A stretch of 64,000 bases of DNA from an uncultured Pseudomonas sp. (GTDB taxonomy: Bacteria > Pseudomonadota > Gammaproteobacteria > Pseudomonadales > Pseudomonadaceae). The notes under the pieces are model-generated. The model made no database searches, was not told where the DNA came from, and saw only the letters and a list, made by a program, of their open reading frames with translations. A program made the position numbers and the translations under genes. Positions 1 through 9,860 of this stretch are shown here, piece by piece (position 1 is the first letter of the stretch; every line of letters begins with the position of its first letter). Location of the stretch: assembly GCF_913774235.1 (NCBI RefSeq), contig NZ_CAJYDW010000004.1, positions 1 to 64,000 on the forward strand. Reading direction: 5' to 3'.

Positions 1-310
1 TGATCATGTTGGCGGTGGAGACCCAGGTCAGCGAGGGGGTGATCACCTCGTCGCCGGGGCCGATGTCCAGCGCCAGCAGGGTCACGTGCATGGCCGCGGT
101 GGCCGAGCACAGAGCCACGGCGTGGGCGGCGCCCACCGAGGCGGCGAAGCGCTCTTCCAGGGCATTCGCCTTGGGCCCGGTGGTGATCCAACCGGAGGTG
201 AGGGCTTCACTCACGGCCGCTACTTCTTCGCTCCCGATACTGGGGCGGGAGAAGGGCAGAAAGGGTAGATCGGCGTCGAGCGTTGCAGAGCCTTGAAGCG
301 AATTTGTCAT
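1..310 (-). CDS. arnB: UDP-4-amino-4-deoxy-L-arabinose aminotransferase-like (DegT/DnrJ/EryC1/StrS family), 5' part only, runs off the left edge
   Basis: Reverse strand reads [103 protein letters not shown], which has typical ArnB N-terminal motifs. Confidence 0.8.
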   Translation of the reverse strand, partial: MTNSLQGSATLDADLPFLPFSRPSIGSEEVAAVSEALTSGWITTGPKANALEERFAASVGAAHAVALCSATAAMHVTLLALDIGPGDEVITPSLTWVSTANMI

Positions 311-540
311 AACACCTTGTCCGTTGGCGAAGTTCATTCAAGTCAGCTTAGTACGCCTTCAGCGAAACGCCCGACGAGTAATCGCCGGGCACTTTCGCTG
401 ATTCTTCCGGGCCGATCAATTGACGGCAGATCGCCATGAGAAGGAGCACTAGATGGCAGGCGAGAATCTAGGGCTCGAACTTTTGAGCTGAACTTCCAGG
501 TTGCATTTGCCTGGTTTATTGATTGTTCTAGGTGATGGCT

Positions 541-1347
541 TCACGGTTTGGCAATGCCTATGTCAGGGCGTCGATTCATGATCGAGGCATAGATGACCAG
601 GGCGAGCAGGATGGAAAGGAGTACCAGGGAAGAACCCAGGGTGCCGAAGTCCAGGCCGCCATGATCTCGAGGCTTGGTAAGCACATCGCCCAAGGTGGCA
701 CCAAACGGCCGAGTCAGCACGAAGGCGACCCAGAAGATCAATACCGAAGAGAGCCGGGTTGCATAGTGCAGTATGGCCATCAGGGCGATCAGGCTGCCAA
801 TCAGCAGGGCGCCGCCGGCGAAGCCCAGGCCGGAGTCGTCGGCCAGGTAGTCACCCAGCGCCGTACCCAGGGTGTTGGAAAAGAGGATCGCGAACCAATA
901 GAACAACTCCGCCCGGCGACTGGCGATGTGGCTCACCGAAAGACTTCTTTCGCTCAGGTACCAGAGGCAGAAAATACTGGTCAGGATGGCGATGAGGATG
1001 ACCGAGCCGGTGGCGTAACCCAGGCCCAGCGTGCGATCCATGAAGTCGGACAGGGTGGTGCCGGCGATGCTGGTCGAGAGGATGACCGTCCAGTACAGCG
1101 CTGGATGGTAGCGACGCACCGAGAGTTGCCCGAGCAGGGTCGCCACGAAGAAACCGATGAGGATCAGCGAGCTCAGGGCGTAGCCGACCCCCAAGGTCAT
1201 GGACACCAGATCCCCGGCCGTCTCGCCCAGGGTGGTTGCACAGATCTTCATGACCCAGAAAGCCAGGGTGATGTGGGGAAGCTTGTTCATGGGAAGGCAT
1301 GCCAGAAAGAGGGAGCCGGACGAAGTGGCCGGCGAGGCGCGCATCAT
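541..1347 (-). CDS. COG4705-like multi-pass membrane protein
   Basis: 268-aa ORF with repeated TLG(E/D)..GD..(M/D)..LG(V/L)GYA hydrophobic repeats. Likely start at internal Met (MNKLPHITLAFWVMKI). Confidence 0.65.
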   Translation of the reverse strand: MMRASPATSSGSLFLACLPMNKLPHITLAFWVMKICATTLGETAGDLVSMTLGVGYALSSLILIGFFVATLLGQLSVRRYHPALYWTVILSTSIAGTTLSDFMDRTLGLGYATGSVILIAILTSIFCLWYLSERSLSVSHIASRRAELFYWFAILFSNTLGTALGDYLADDSGLGFAGGALLIGSLIALMAILHYATRLSSVLIFWVAFVLTRPFGATLGDVLTKPRDHGGLDFGTLGSSLVLLSILLALVIYASIMNRRPDIGIAKP

Positions 1348-1392
1348 CGCGCCTGAATTGTCAAAAAATGGTCATGCCTTCATGAAAAAAAG

Positions 1393-1644
1393 CTAACCCT
1401 GCCGTTTTTTGCGTCCGTTGCCGGTCCGGCGATCTCCTTGGGTGTCTCCCTGGAGCGGTGTCTGCTGGGTCAAGGCCTTCTTAATATCATCCACCCGGGT
1501 ACCGGTACTTCGAACCAGGGTTTCCAGCGCCGTTCTGGAAATGCCCAACCGCTTCGACCAGAAGTGCAGTTCGGAGGGCTCCCTTATATTGATCAGCAGG
1601 CAGTCCTTGTTGTCGTTTGCTTGCACTGGGCTTTCTTCTTTCAA
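1393..1644 (-). CDS. DUF3606-like small protein
   Basis: 83 aa; contains INIREPSELHFWSKRLGISRTALETLVRSTGTRVDDIKKAL, a pattern typical of DUF3606. Confidence 0.65.
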   Translation of the reverse strand: MKEESPVQANDNKDCLLINIREPSELHFWSKRLGISRTALETLVRSTGTRVDDIKKALTQQTPLQGDTQGDRRTGNGRKKRQG

Positions 1645-2110
1645 TACTCGGTCTCTTAACTAAGGCGGAAGGAGAGCGGGATTTGACATGGGATTAGTCA
1701 GTCTTTAAGGCTGGCTGGTATTCGTCGCCACTTGTTCTCGAACCCTAGATCAAGATAGATGCATTATTGCGGCGCGCGCTCGGTTGGCCATGTACCGACC
1801 GAGCGGATTTGGTCTGTCCGGTAGCCTCAGGTCACTGGGCGACTCTATTCGCGCGACGAATCCAGTCTATCTGGCTCGCGGCTTTTGCAACGGCCAGGTA
1901 AGGGAGCGACTGCCCGTTGAAACTTGGAAAGTGTCGCTGTGGTGAAACATTGAGTGACAAATAGTCTCGCTAAAGGCCGTTCAGTAGGCAGCCATGACCA
2001 GCGAGGCCTAATCCCGCTCGACCAGCCTCGCGCCCAGCGACGGCCTGGCAATTGGCTTCACCCGCTCACCCTAAGCCTCCGCTATGCAGCGCGAATGACC
2101 GTGTCGCTGG

Positions 2111-3262
2111 TTACCGCGCGGCTGCGTAGGCCTTCAAGGCCTGTTCCAGGTCCTGGATCAGCAGGGCTTCGTCCTCAAGTCCGACGGAAATCCGTACTAC
2201 GGGCTGATCGGTGGGTGAGTAGCGGCGAGCGCGTTGGAGTTCGGCCGGGTAGTAGGCGATCAGGCTGCGGGTTCCGCCCCAGCTGGCGCCAATCGGGAAG
2301 AGTTGCAGGGTGTTGAAAAAGGCCGCGAAGGCGGACTCCTGCTCCGTGGGCGTCAGGATGAGCGACAGCAGGCACCCGCAGCCTTGAAACTGTTCTCGCC
2401 AGATTCGATGGCCCGGGTCGCTTTCCAGCGCGGGAAACAGCACCTGTTCGACCATGGGCTGGGTCTCCAGCCAACGCGCCACGCTCAGCGCCTTGCGGCT
2501 CTGTTCGCGGAGCCGCAGTGGGTAGGTCTGCAGGCCTCGCTCTACCAGGAAGCAGTCTTCCGGACTGGTCGCCTGGCCGAAGACGCTTTGGGTTTCCCGC
2601 AAGGTAGCGTAATGCTCCCGGTCGTTGAGGCTGATACTGCCCATCAACAGGTCGGAGTGACCGCCCAGGTATTTGGTGACGGCCTGGATGACGAAATCGA
2701 CACCGTGGTCGAGGGCTTTGCAGAACAGCGGACTGGCCCAGGTATTGTCCATCATCGTCAGAACGCCATGGCGCCGGGCGATACGGGTGATGGCATCTAT
2801 GTCCTGCATTTCCATGGTGACCGTGCCAGGGGCTTCCAGGCAGATCATTCGGGTATTCGAACGGATCAGCGACTCGATACCGTCATCCAGGGTCGGCGGG
2901 TAGAACTCGACATCCACGCCCATCCGCTGCAACCACAGCTCGGCGAAGGCCTTCAAGGAGCCATAGCAGGAGTCGGCGATGAGCAGATGATCGCCCCCGC
3001 GGACGAAGGAGAGCACGGTGGTGATCAGGGCCGCGGCACCGGAAGGCATCAACAGGCAATGCTGGGCACCTTCGAGCTGGGCGATCTTGCTCTCCAACTG
3101 GCGTGCGGTCGGGGTACCCGTGGTGCCGTAGCTGTACCCGTCGGGCTGCCGGCGCTTGCGGTCCACGAAGTCTTCGAAGCTATCGAAGACCACCGTTGAA
3201 CCGCGCCACACCGGGGGCGAAAGGCTGGCGTAGGGATTTCCTGCGAAGTCGATGGTTTTCAT
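2111..3262 (-). CDS. Cys/Met-metabolism PLP-dependent enzyme, cystathionine beta-lyase-like
   Basis: 383 aa; PLP-binding lysine in VIQAVTKYLGGHSDLLMG, plus SYGTTGTPTARQLESKIAQLEGA. Confidence 0.85.
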   Translation of the reverse strand: MKTIDFAGNPYASLSPPVWRGSTVVFDSFEDFVDRKRRQPDGYSYGTTGTPTARQLESKIAQLEGAQHCLLMPSGAAALITTVLSFVRGGDHLLIADSCYGSLKAFAELWLQRMGVDVEFYPPTLDDGIESLIRSNTRMICLEAPGTVTMEMQDIDAITRIARRHGVLTMMDNTWASPLFCKALDHGVDFVIQAVTKYLGGHSDLLMGSISLNDREHYATLRETQSVFGQATSPEDCFLVERGLQTYPLRLREQSRKALSVARWLETQPMVEQVLFPALESDPGHRIWREQFQGCGCLLSLILTPTEQESAFAAFFNTLQLFPIGASWGGTRSLIAYYPAELQRARRYSPTDQPVVRISVGLEDEALLIQDLEQALKAYAAAR

Positions 3263-3345
3263 GGAGGGGGCCTGTCAGCGAGTCCGTGTCCGGCCCATTG
3301 TTGGCTGGACCGGAGCCAGCGGCTAGCTCTAGGATTATCAAGACG

Positions 3346-3360
3346 ATAAGCCAGGCTTAT
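3346..3360. promoter_or_regulatory. Perfect palindrome ATAAGCC-A-GGCTTAT (T-N11-A LysR-type box) between metC-like and lysR genes
   Basis: Read directly; lies 12 nt before the LysR start codon in the divergent intergenic region. Confidence 0.55.
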
Positions 3361-3371
3361 AGGTCTTCTGC

Positions 3372-4286
3372 ATGGGTGTGCGAGATATCGAGGTGTTCCG
3401 CGTAGTGATGAGCGCAGGAAGTACCAGCAAGGCAGCCCAGGTGCTGGGTGTCAGCCAGCCGGCCGTCAGCCAGTCGATTCGCAAGCTGGAAAGCAGCGCA
3501 GGGCTGCAGCTGTTTCACCGTGCCCATGGTCGTCTGATTCCGACCGAGGAAGCTCGGGCGCTGCTGATCGATGTCGACAAGCTGTTCATCGGTATGGATG
3601 CCATCGAGCATCGCATCAAGAGTCTGAAGCAGTTCGGCACCGGCCGACTGGCCATCGCGGTACATCCCTTGATGGGCAATGCGTTCATGCCGCGTGCCCT
3701 GGCTGAGTTCGATCTCGAGCAAAGGGACATCCGGGTTTCCCTGCGTGTGCAGAGTTCGCGGGAGGTGCATCAGGAGGTATCTGCCGGACTCTGCGATTTT
3801 GGCGTCATGGCCGACGAAATGCCGGCCGCCGGACTCGAACATTCCGAGTTCATGAACGAGCCGGGGGTGATCGCCTTGCCTCAGGGGCATCCGCTGACCC
3901 GGAAATCGTCCATTGCGGCCAGGGATCTGGCGGGTTGCGAGTTCATCGCCCTCAATCCGGAAGACAGCAGTCGCCGCCGCCTGGAGGTCGCCCTCGATTC
4001 GGCAGGCGTGGCCTTGAACGTAAGGGTGGAAACGGCTTACCTGCATACGATCTGCAATCTGGTGTTGAGAGGCACCGGAGTGGCCTTCATCAATCCCCTG
4101 GCGGCGCTCGATTTCGTCGACCGGGGCTTGGTGATCAGGCCTTTCGACCTGGATGTGCGGACACGAAGCCTGCTGGTGTTCCGTCCTGGAAAGCCGCTCT
4201 CGGATACGGCGCGAAAACTGCTCAAGGTCATGCGGATACAGCTCGCGAAGGACCTCGAGTTCATAAAGCAGTACCTGTCGAGATGA
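3372..4286 (+). CDS. LysR-family transcriptional regulator
   Basis: MGVRDIEVFRVVMSAGSTSKAAQVLGVSQPAVSQSIRKLE helix-turn-helix; divergent from the PLP lyase. Confidence 0.9.
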   Translation: MGVRDIEVFRVVMSAGSTSKAAQVLGVSQPAVSQSIRKLESSAGLQLFHRAHGRLIPTEEARALLIDVDKLFIGMDAIEHRIKSLKQFGTGRLAIAVHPLMGNAFMPRALAEFDLEQRDIRVSLRVQSSREVHQEVSAGLCDFGVMADEMPAAGLEHSEFMNEPGVIALPQGHPLTRKSSIAARDLAGCEFIALNPEDSSRRRLEVALDSAGVALNVRVETAYLHTICNLVLRGTGVAFINPLAALDFVDRGLVIRPFDLDVRTRSLLVFRPGKPLSDTARKLLKVMRIQLAKDLEFIKQYLSR

Positions 4287-4497
4287 ATCCGCTCGATTGG
4301 CAGGGCGTGTCGCGACAGGGATGGCTCGGCAGTGCGACTCCGGCGTACTTGGCACAGACCGGCGCTGCCTGGATGTAGCATCCGGTTACGTCCCGCTTTT
4401 TGACGATTGATTCACCCCCACCTAGCGTCAAGAGGTTGCGCATTCGTCTGACGATTGCGCGCCATCGGAATACCAACCTAGGCAATGGGAGTGTCAG

Positions 4498-5820
4498 ATG
4501 TCTTTTGCTCGTTCGGCCTTGGCCAACCGCTTGTCCGCTGTTCTTCTCGCCGCCGCGACCGCCACCCTGGCGTTGCCCCTGGCCGCCGCGCCGGGTGTCG
4601 AGGCATCGTTGTCCGCCGTACAGGGGGATGCCCGGGTGACCAAGGCCCTTGAGGCGCTGCGCGCCGACGATAGTCGGACCTTCACGGAACAGCAGCATAT
4701 TGCCCAGATTCCCGCGCCGCCGTTTAAGGAAAAGGTGCGCGCCGAGTACTACCTCAAGCGCTTCCAGGAGCTGGGTCTGAAGGACGCCAGCATCGCCCCG
4801 GAAGGCTATGTGATCGCTACCCGCAAGGGCAGTGGCCAGGGGCCGCAGCTGGTGGTGTCGGCACACCTGGATACGGTGTTTCCCGAGGGCACCGACCTGA
4901 CCCTCAAGGAAAAGGACGGCAAGACCTTCGGCCCCGGCATCGGTGATGACGCCCGCGGCCTGGCGGCGCTGCTGTCGGTGATCGACGCCCTGAACAAGAG
5001 CGGGATCGAAACGGTGGGGGATCTGGTGTTCGTCGGCACCGTGGGCGAGGAAGAGCTGGGCAACCTGCGCGGGGTGAAGGCGCTGTTCAAGGATCGCCAG
5101 GGCATCGACGGCTTCATCTCGGTGGATGGCATCGACGTGCGGCGCATCGTCAATCGCGGTACTGGCAGCCATCGCTATGAGATCACCTTCAAGGGGCCGG
5201 GTGGCCACAGCTTCGGGGAATTCGGGCGACCCAGCGCCATCCATGCCCTTGGTCGCGCCATCGCCAAGATCGCCGAGGTACGGCCGCCCAAGGAGCCCAA
5301 GACCACCTTCACCGTAGGCACGGTACAGGGTGGTACCTCGGTCAACGCCATCGCCGCCGAGGCGCGGCTGACCCTGGATATGAGATCCAACGAAGAGGCC
5401 GCGCTGCTCGCCGAAGAGAAGGAGATCCTGGCCCTGGTGCAGGATGCGGTGAAGGAAGAGAACCAGCGCTGGGAGACCGATCAGATCTCGGTCGACATCA
5501 AGCTGATCGGCGACCGTCCGGCCGGGGGCACGCCCGAGGACTCGCCCATGGTGCAAACGGCCCAGCGCTCCATCGCGGCGGTCACCGGTGGTGCCAAGGC
5601 AGCCCTCAGTGGCGGCAGTACCGATTCCAACACCGCCATGGCCCTGGGCATTCCGGCCATGACCATCAGCGGTGGCGGGGAGGGTGGTAGTGCCCATTCG
5701 CTGGCGGAGTGGTACAAGCCGGTGGATGCCTACCAGGGGCCGCAGAACGTGCTGCTGACCAGCCTGACCCTGGTCGGCGTCAATGGCGTCAGCGAGCCGG
5801 TGCTGCCGGTCAAGCGCTAG
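4498..5820 (+). CDS. M20/M25/M40-family peptidase with signal peptide
   Basis: 440 aa; LVVSAHLDTVF, GIGDDARGLAALL and GTVGEEELGNLRG metal-site motifs; N-terminal signal sequence. Confidence 0.88.
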   Translation: MSFARSALANRLSAVLLAAATATLALPLAAAPGVEASLSAVQGDARVTKALEALRADDSRTFTEQQHIAQIPAPPFKEKVRAEYYLKRFQELGLKDASIAPEGYVIATRKGSGQGPQLVVSAHLDTVFPEGTDLTLKEKDGKTFGPGIGDDARGLAALLSVIDALNKSGIETVGDLVFVGTVGEEELGNLRGVKALFKDRQGIDGFISVDGIDVRRIVNRGTGSHRYEITFKGPGGHSFGEFGRPSAIHALGRAIAKIAEVRPPKEPKTTFTVGTVQGGTSVNAIAAEARLTLDMRSNEEAALLAEEKEILALVQDAVKEENQRWETDQISVDIKLIGDRPAGGTPEDSPMVQTAQRSIAAVTGGAKAALSGGSTDSNTAMALGIPAMTISGGGEGGSAHSLAEWYKPVDAYQGPQNVLLTSLTLVGVNGVSEPVLPVKR

Positions 5821-5844
5821 CCCGGAACACGCGGGCGTCGGTCG

Positions 5845-6969
5845 CTAAGCCGGCGCCCGCACGGTCTGCCAACAGGCCAGGGCACTCGCCAGGATGGCGA
5901 GACCGGCGAGCGGATAGACCCAGGCCGGTGACAGCAGCGGCAACAGGACGCCGGCCAACAGAGGACCCAGGCCGGCGCCCACGTCGCGCCAGACGGCGTT
6001 GGCGGCCAGCGCCTGCACCCGTGCCTGGCCAGGATGACGCGCGGCCACCAGGGTCACCACCAGGGGCAGCTGCAGCGCCCGCAGGATCAGCACGCCGCCG
6101 GCGCCCAGCACCAGCCAGTGCCAGCCGAAGGCGCTCAGCGCGAGGGCCGTGAGGGCGGAAAAGGTCACCAGCATGGTCGCCGCACCGTAGCGCTCGGCGG
6201 CCCAGCCACCCAGGGGACTCAGGCTCATCTCCGAGGCGTAGCGCAGGGCCATCAGCAGCCCGGCGATCAGCACCGCGTTGCCACCGAGGGCGGCCTGGGC
6301 GAAGACCGAGAGGCCGAAGATGAACAGGCCATCCAGGGCAACGCCCTCGATGAAGGACCAGATGGCGATGCGGTCGGGCCACTGGAAACGCCGCCCTGAG
6401 CTGGCGAGTCGGTGAGGTTGCGTCGGCAGGCGGCTGGCCACCAGCAGGCCCACCAGGCAGCAGCCGGCGAGCAGGAGGAAGATCAACCGCGGACCGAAGT
6501 GCAGCGTGATCCAGGCGCCGAGGGGCAGCGCCAGCATGGGGCCGATGGCGATCAGGGCGCGGGAGGTACCCGAGCGGCGTGCGGCGCCGCCTGGCTCGGC
6601 GGTGGCCAGTACCTGGGTGGAGAGATTGAAGACCGCGAAACACAGGCCCCAGGCCAGCCGCAGCAGGATCAGCCACCAGAAGCCCGAGAGCGTCGCGTTG
6701 CCCAGGGCGCACAGCGCTGCTACCCCGGCCGCGAGCATGAGGCTGTGACGGTCGCCGAAGCGGGCATAGCCGTGGACGACGTAGCGGTAGCCGAAGATGC
6801 GCACCAGGCGATTGGCGGCGAGCAGTACGCCGGCTTCGGTCAGGCCGATACCGAAGGCCTCGGCATTCATCGGCAGGATGAGATAGAGCAGGACGTCGCT
6901 GGGCAAGCACAGCGCGAGAACGATCGCCGCCCGCCGGGAGTCGCGGTCGACGGGATGGATGCTGACCAT
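5845..6969 (-). CDS. MFS transporter
   Basis: Multi-pass ORF (ORF track 5845..7050); likely start MVSIHPVDRDSRRAAIVLALCLPSDVL. Confidence 0.75.
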   Translation of the reverse strand: MVSIHPVDRDSRRAAIVLALCLPSDVLLYLILPMNAEAFGIGLTEAGVLLAANRLVRIFGYRYVVHGYARFGDRHSLMLAAGVAALCALGNATLSGFWWLILLRLAWGLCFAVFNLSTQVLATAEPGGAARRSGTSRALIAIGPMLALPLGAWITLHFGPRLIFLLLAGCCLVGLLVASRLPTQPHRLASSGRRFQWPDRIAIWSFIEGVALDGLFIFGLSVFAQAALGGNAVLIAGLLMALRYASEMSLSPLGGWAAERYGAATMLVTFSALTALALSAFGWHWLVLGAGGVLILRALQLPLVVTLVAARHPGQARVQALAANAVWRDVGAGLGPLLAGVLLPLLSPAWVYPLAGLAILASALACWQTVRAPA

Positions 6970-7159
6970 GGGCAGGCTGTCTTGTAATAAAACTGACTTT
7001 TTATCACGAATGGCTCGACCGGCAGCCAGTCTTTTGCAAGAGGTGTCCACCAGGCGAAACGGCTGAACTAACCCGGTGTACGGGCAATCCTTTTCAGTGC
7101 GTCCTTCTCGCCGTGTTGGCCAAGTGGCCTGCGGCGCCCGTCATGAAAAGGAGTCGTCA

Positions 7160-7588
7160 GTGACCGTAGCTGCCCATCATTACCACCCTGTCCGGCCCGG
7201 CCCGCTGCACGCGCTGCTGCTGGCCGGCTCCGTCCCGCTGTTCATCGGCGGCCTGCTCAGCGATATCGCCTACTACCAGACGATGCAGATCCAGTGGGCC
7301 AACTTCGCCGCCTGGCTGATCGCCGGGGCGCTGTTGCTGTCTGGCCTGGCCCTGCTGTTCGCCCTGGGCAATCTGTTCGGCGCGCGCTTCCGCGGTCGTC
7401 GGCCGGCGGCCTATTTCCTCCTGCTGCTGCTGGCCTGGGTGCTGGGGCTGGTCAATGCCTTCGAGCATGCCAAGGACGCCTGGGCGGTGATGCCCGTCGG
7501 ACTGATCCTCTCGGTGGTGGTCTCGGTGCTGAGCCTGGTGGCCGCCTGGACCGCGCTCTCCAACCTGCGTTCGGAGGTGGTCCGATGA
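7160..7588 (+). CDS. DUF2231-like membrane protein
   Basis: GTG start VTVAAHHYHPVRPGPLHALLLAGSVPLFIGGLLSDIAYY; four TM segments. Overlaps the next gene by an ATGA junction. Confidence 0.7.
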   Translation: MTVAAHHYHPVRPGPLHALLLAGSVPLFIGGLLSDIAYYQTMQIQWANFAAWLIAGALLLSGLALLFALGNLFGARFRGRRPAAYFLLLLLAWVLGLVNAFEHAKDAWAVMPVGLILSVVVSVLSLVAAWTALSNLRSEVVR

Positions 7589-8880
7589 GCACTGCAAAAG
7601 CCTTGAGCGTCCTCGGTCTGGCCGCGCTGCTGAGCGCCTGCGGTAACGAAGGCGGCGCCGACGTCCAGGCCCGCGGCCCCGATCCCAAGCTGCCCGAACC
7701 CCAGCGTGGCCTCCTGCCGAGCATGAAGATCGCCCAGCCGGCGCCCTGGGGCGATCGCGTGCCCACGGTGCCCCAGGGCTACACCATCACCGCCATCGCC
7801 ACCGATCTGCGCATTCCGCGGCAGATGCTGGTGCTGCCCAATGGCGACATCCTGGTGGCCGAGGGCCGCGGCGGCAATGCGCCCAAGCTCAAGCCCAAGG
7901 ACGTTATCGCCGGCTATATCAAGGCCCAGGGCAACACCCAGGTGAAGGGCGGTAATCGCCTGACCCTGCTACGCGACGCCGATGGCGACGGCAAATACGA
8001 ACTCAAGACGGTGTTCGCCGAGAATCTCAACGCGCCCTACGGCCTGGCCTTCGCCAACGGCCGCATCTATGTGGCCAATCAGGACGCCCTGGTGAGTTTC
8101 CCCTACCAGGACGGCCAGACCCAGGCCAGCGGCGCGCCGGACAAGCTGGTCGATCTGCCCGCGGCGATCAACCACCACTGGACCAAGGCGCTTACCGTCA
8201 GCCCCGATGGTCGCTATCTGTACGTGGGCATCGGCTCCAACAGTAACGTCGGCGAGCGGGGTATGGACGTCGAGGTGGATCGCGCGGTGATCTGGCAGAT
8301 CGATGCCCAAAGCGGCGCCCACAAGACCTACGCCACGGGGGTGCGCAACCCCACGGCCCTGGCCATCCAGCCCGGCAGCGGTCAGCTCTGGGCCGTGGCC
8401 AACGAGCGCGACGAAATCGGCCCCGATCTGGTACCGGATTACCTGACCTCCATCCGCGAAGGCGGCTTCTACGGCTGGCCCTACAGCTACTGGGGGCAGA
8501 ACGTCGATACCCGCGCCCAGCCGCAGGACCCGGCCAAGGTGGCTGCGGCCATCAAGCCCGACTACAGCCTGGGCTCCCATGTCGCCGCCCTGGGCGTGGC
8601 CTTTTCTACCACGGCGGTGGGCGGGCAGTTCACCGATGGGGTCTTCGTCGGCGAACACGGCAGCTGGAACCGCGACAAGCCGGTGGGCTATCGCGTGGTC
8701 TTCGTGCCTTTCCAGCAGGGGCGGCCCGTCGGTGAACCCATCGACTTCGCCACCGGTTTTTACGGCGACGACGGCAAGACCCGTGGCCGACCGGTAGGCG
8801 TGGCGGTGGATCAGCGCGGTGGTGTCATCATCGCCGACGACCTGGCCAATACCGTCTGGCGGGTGACGCGCACTCAATAA
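7585..8880 (+). CDS. Sorbosone dehydrogenase / PQQ-type sugar dehydrogenase-like lipoprotein
   Basis: Lipobox LSAC near the N-terminus (MSTAKALSVLGLAALLSACGNEG), then beta-propeller motifs LVLPNGDILVAEGRG, YATGVRNPTALAIQPGSGQLWAVANERDEIG and VFVGEHGSWNRDKPVGYRVV. Confidence 0.85.
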   Translation: MSTAKALSVLGLAALLSACGNEGGADVQARGPDPKLPEPQRGLLPSMKIAQPAPWGDRVPTVPQGYTITAIATDLRIPRQMLVLPNGDILVAEGRGGNAPKLKPKDVIAGYIKAQGNTQVKGGNRLTLLRDADGDGKYELKTVFAENLNAPYGLAFANGRIYVANQDALVSFPYQDGQTQASGAPDKLVDLPAAINHHWTKALTVSPDGRYLYVGIGSNSNVGERGMDVEVDRAVIWQIDAQSGAHKTYATGVRNPTALAIQPGSGQLWAVANERDEIGPDLVPDYLTSIREGGFYGWPYSYWGQNVDTRAQPQDPAKVAAAIKPDYSLGSHVAALGVAFSTTAVGGQFTDGVFVGEHGSWNRDKPVGYRVVFVPFQQGRPVGEPIDFATGFYGDDGKTRGRPVGVAVDQRGGVIIADDLANTVWRVTRTQ

Positions 8881-8891
8881 GGTGCGAGAAA

Positions 8892-8927
8892 GATCGGCTT
8901 GCCGCGCAGTGGGGCGGCGAGCCGATC
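8892..8927. terminator. Long hairpin between convergent genes (bidirectional terminator candidate)
   Basis: GATCGGCTTGCCGC ... GCGGCGAGCCGATC inverted repeat between two convergent stop codons. Confidence 0.55.
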
Positions 8928-9234
8928 AATGCATCCGGTGCTGCAGATCACCCAGCACCACCAGGCTGCCCACCACCATCAGCACCAGGATCAGGCTGGT
9001 GAACAGCAGCAGATAGAGGTCGTGGCGGTGCGAGCGGCCCAGGCTGACATGCAGGAAGCAGCGCAGGTGCACCAGGATCTGCAGCAGGCCCAGGCCGAAG
9101 ACGAGGGCCAGGGTGGTCCCGCGCGGCCAGGTCGGGAAGAGCACCAGGCTGATGGGGATCAGGCTCAGCGTCACCGCCAGCGCCAGGCCGATCACATAGC
9201 TCGCCAGTTCGCGGCGGTAGTCGTCACGCTTCAT
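8926..9234 (-). CDS. cyoD: Cytochrome o ubiquinol oxidase subunit IV
   Basis: MKRDDYRRELASYVIGLALAVTLSLIPISLV...LVHLRCFLHV; directly downstream of cyoC. Confidence 0.88.
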   Translation of the reverse strand: MKRDDYRRELASYVIGLALAVTLSLIPISLVLFPTWPRGTTLALVFGLGLLQILVHLRCFLHVSLGRSHRHDLYLLLFTSLILVLMVVGSLVVLGDLQHRMH

Positions 9235-9860
9235 GGCAGGAGTCCTTGCAGGTAGACCACCGAAAGGATGGCCACCCAGACGATATCGAGAAAATGCCAG
9301 AACAGGCCCAGGCGCATCAGCCGGGTCTTCACTGGGGTATCCAGGCCGAATACCCGGAGTTGCACCAGCATTACCACCAGCCAGAGGCAACCGCTGGCGA
9401 CGTGGACGCCGTGCATGCCCACCAGGGCGAAGAAGGCCGAAAGAAAGGCGCTGCGCTGGGGCAGGGCGCCCTGGTCCGCCATGCCGATGAAGTCGTGCAG
9501 CTCCAGGCCGAGGAAGACCAGGCCCAGGACCAGGGTCACCAGCAGCCAGGTCACCAGGGGCGTTAGGCGACCCTCGTGGTACTTCATCGCCAGCGAGGCC
9601 AGGCCGTAGGTGAAGCTGCTGGCCAGCAGCACCAGGGTCTGCAGGGTCACGCTACCGATCTCGAAGACGTCCCCGGGGCGCGGACCGCCGGCGTTGGCGT
9701 GCTGCAGCGTCGCGTAGAGGGCGAACAGCAACGCGAACAGCAGGGCGTCGCTCATCAGGAAGATCCAGAAGCCGAACAACGAATACTCGGCCTCGGCGTG
9801 GGTGGCGTGATCGGTGGCGCCGACGTTGAGCCCGGCGTGATTCATGTCGCGCGGACTCAT
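9231..9860 (-). CDS. cyoC: Cytochrome o ubiquinol oxidase subunit III
   Basis: 209 aa; FGFWIFLMSDALLFALLFALYATL and HGVHVASG; ATGA overlaps with neighbours. Confidence 0.92.
   Translation of the reverse strand: MSPRDMNHAGLNVGATDHATHAEAEYSLFGFWIFLMSDALLFALLFALYATLQHANAGGPRPGDVFEIGSVTLQTLVLLASSFTYGLASLAMKYHEGRLTPLVTWLLVTLVLGLVFLGLELHDFIGMADQGALPQRSAFLSAFFALVGMHGVHVASGCLWLVVMLVQLRVFGLDTPVKTRLMRLGLFWHFLDIVWVAILSVVYLQGLLP

Noticed and set aside
508-528. Possible PhoP box (GGTTTA-N5-TGTTCT) upstream of arnB
   Set aside because: Second half-site is a poor match, orientation is away from arnB and the distance is ~200 bp; insufficient support.
4261-5697. 478-aa minus-strand ORF
   Set aside because: Antisense of the M20 peptidase.
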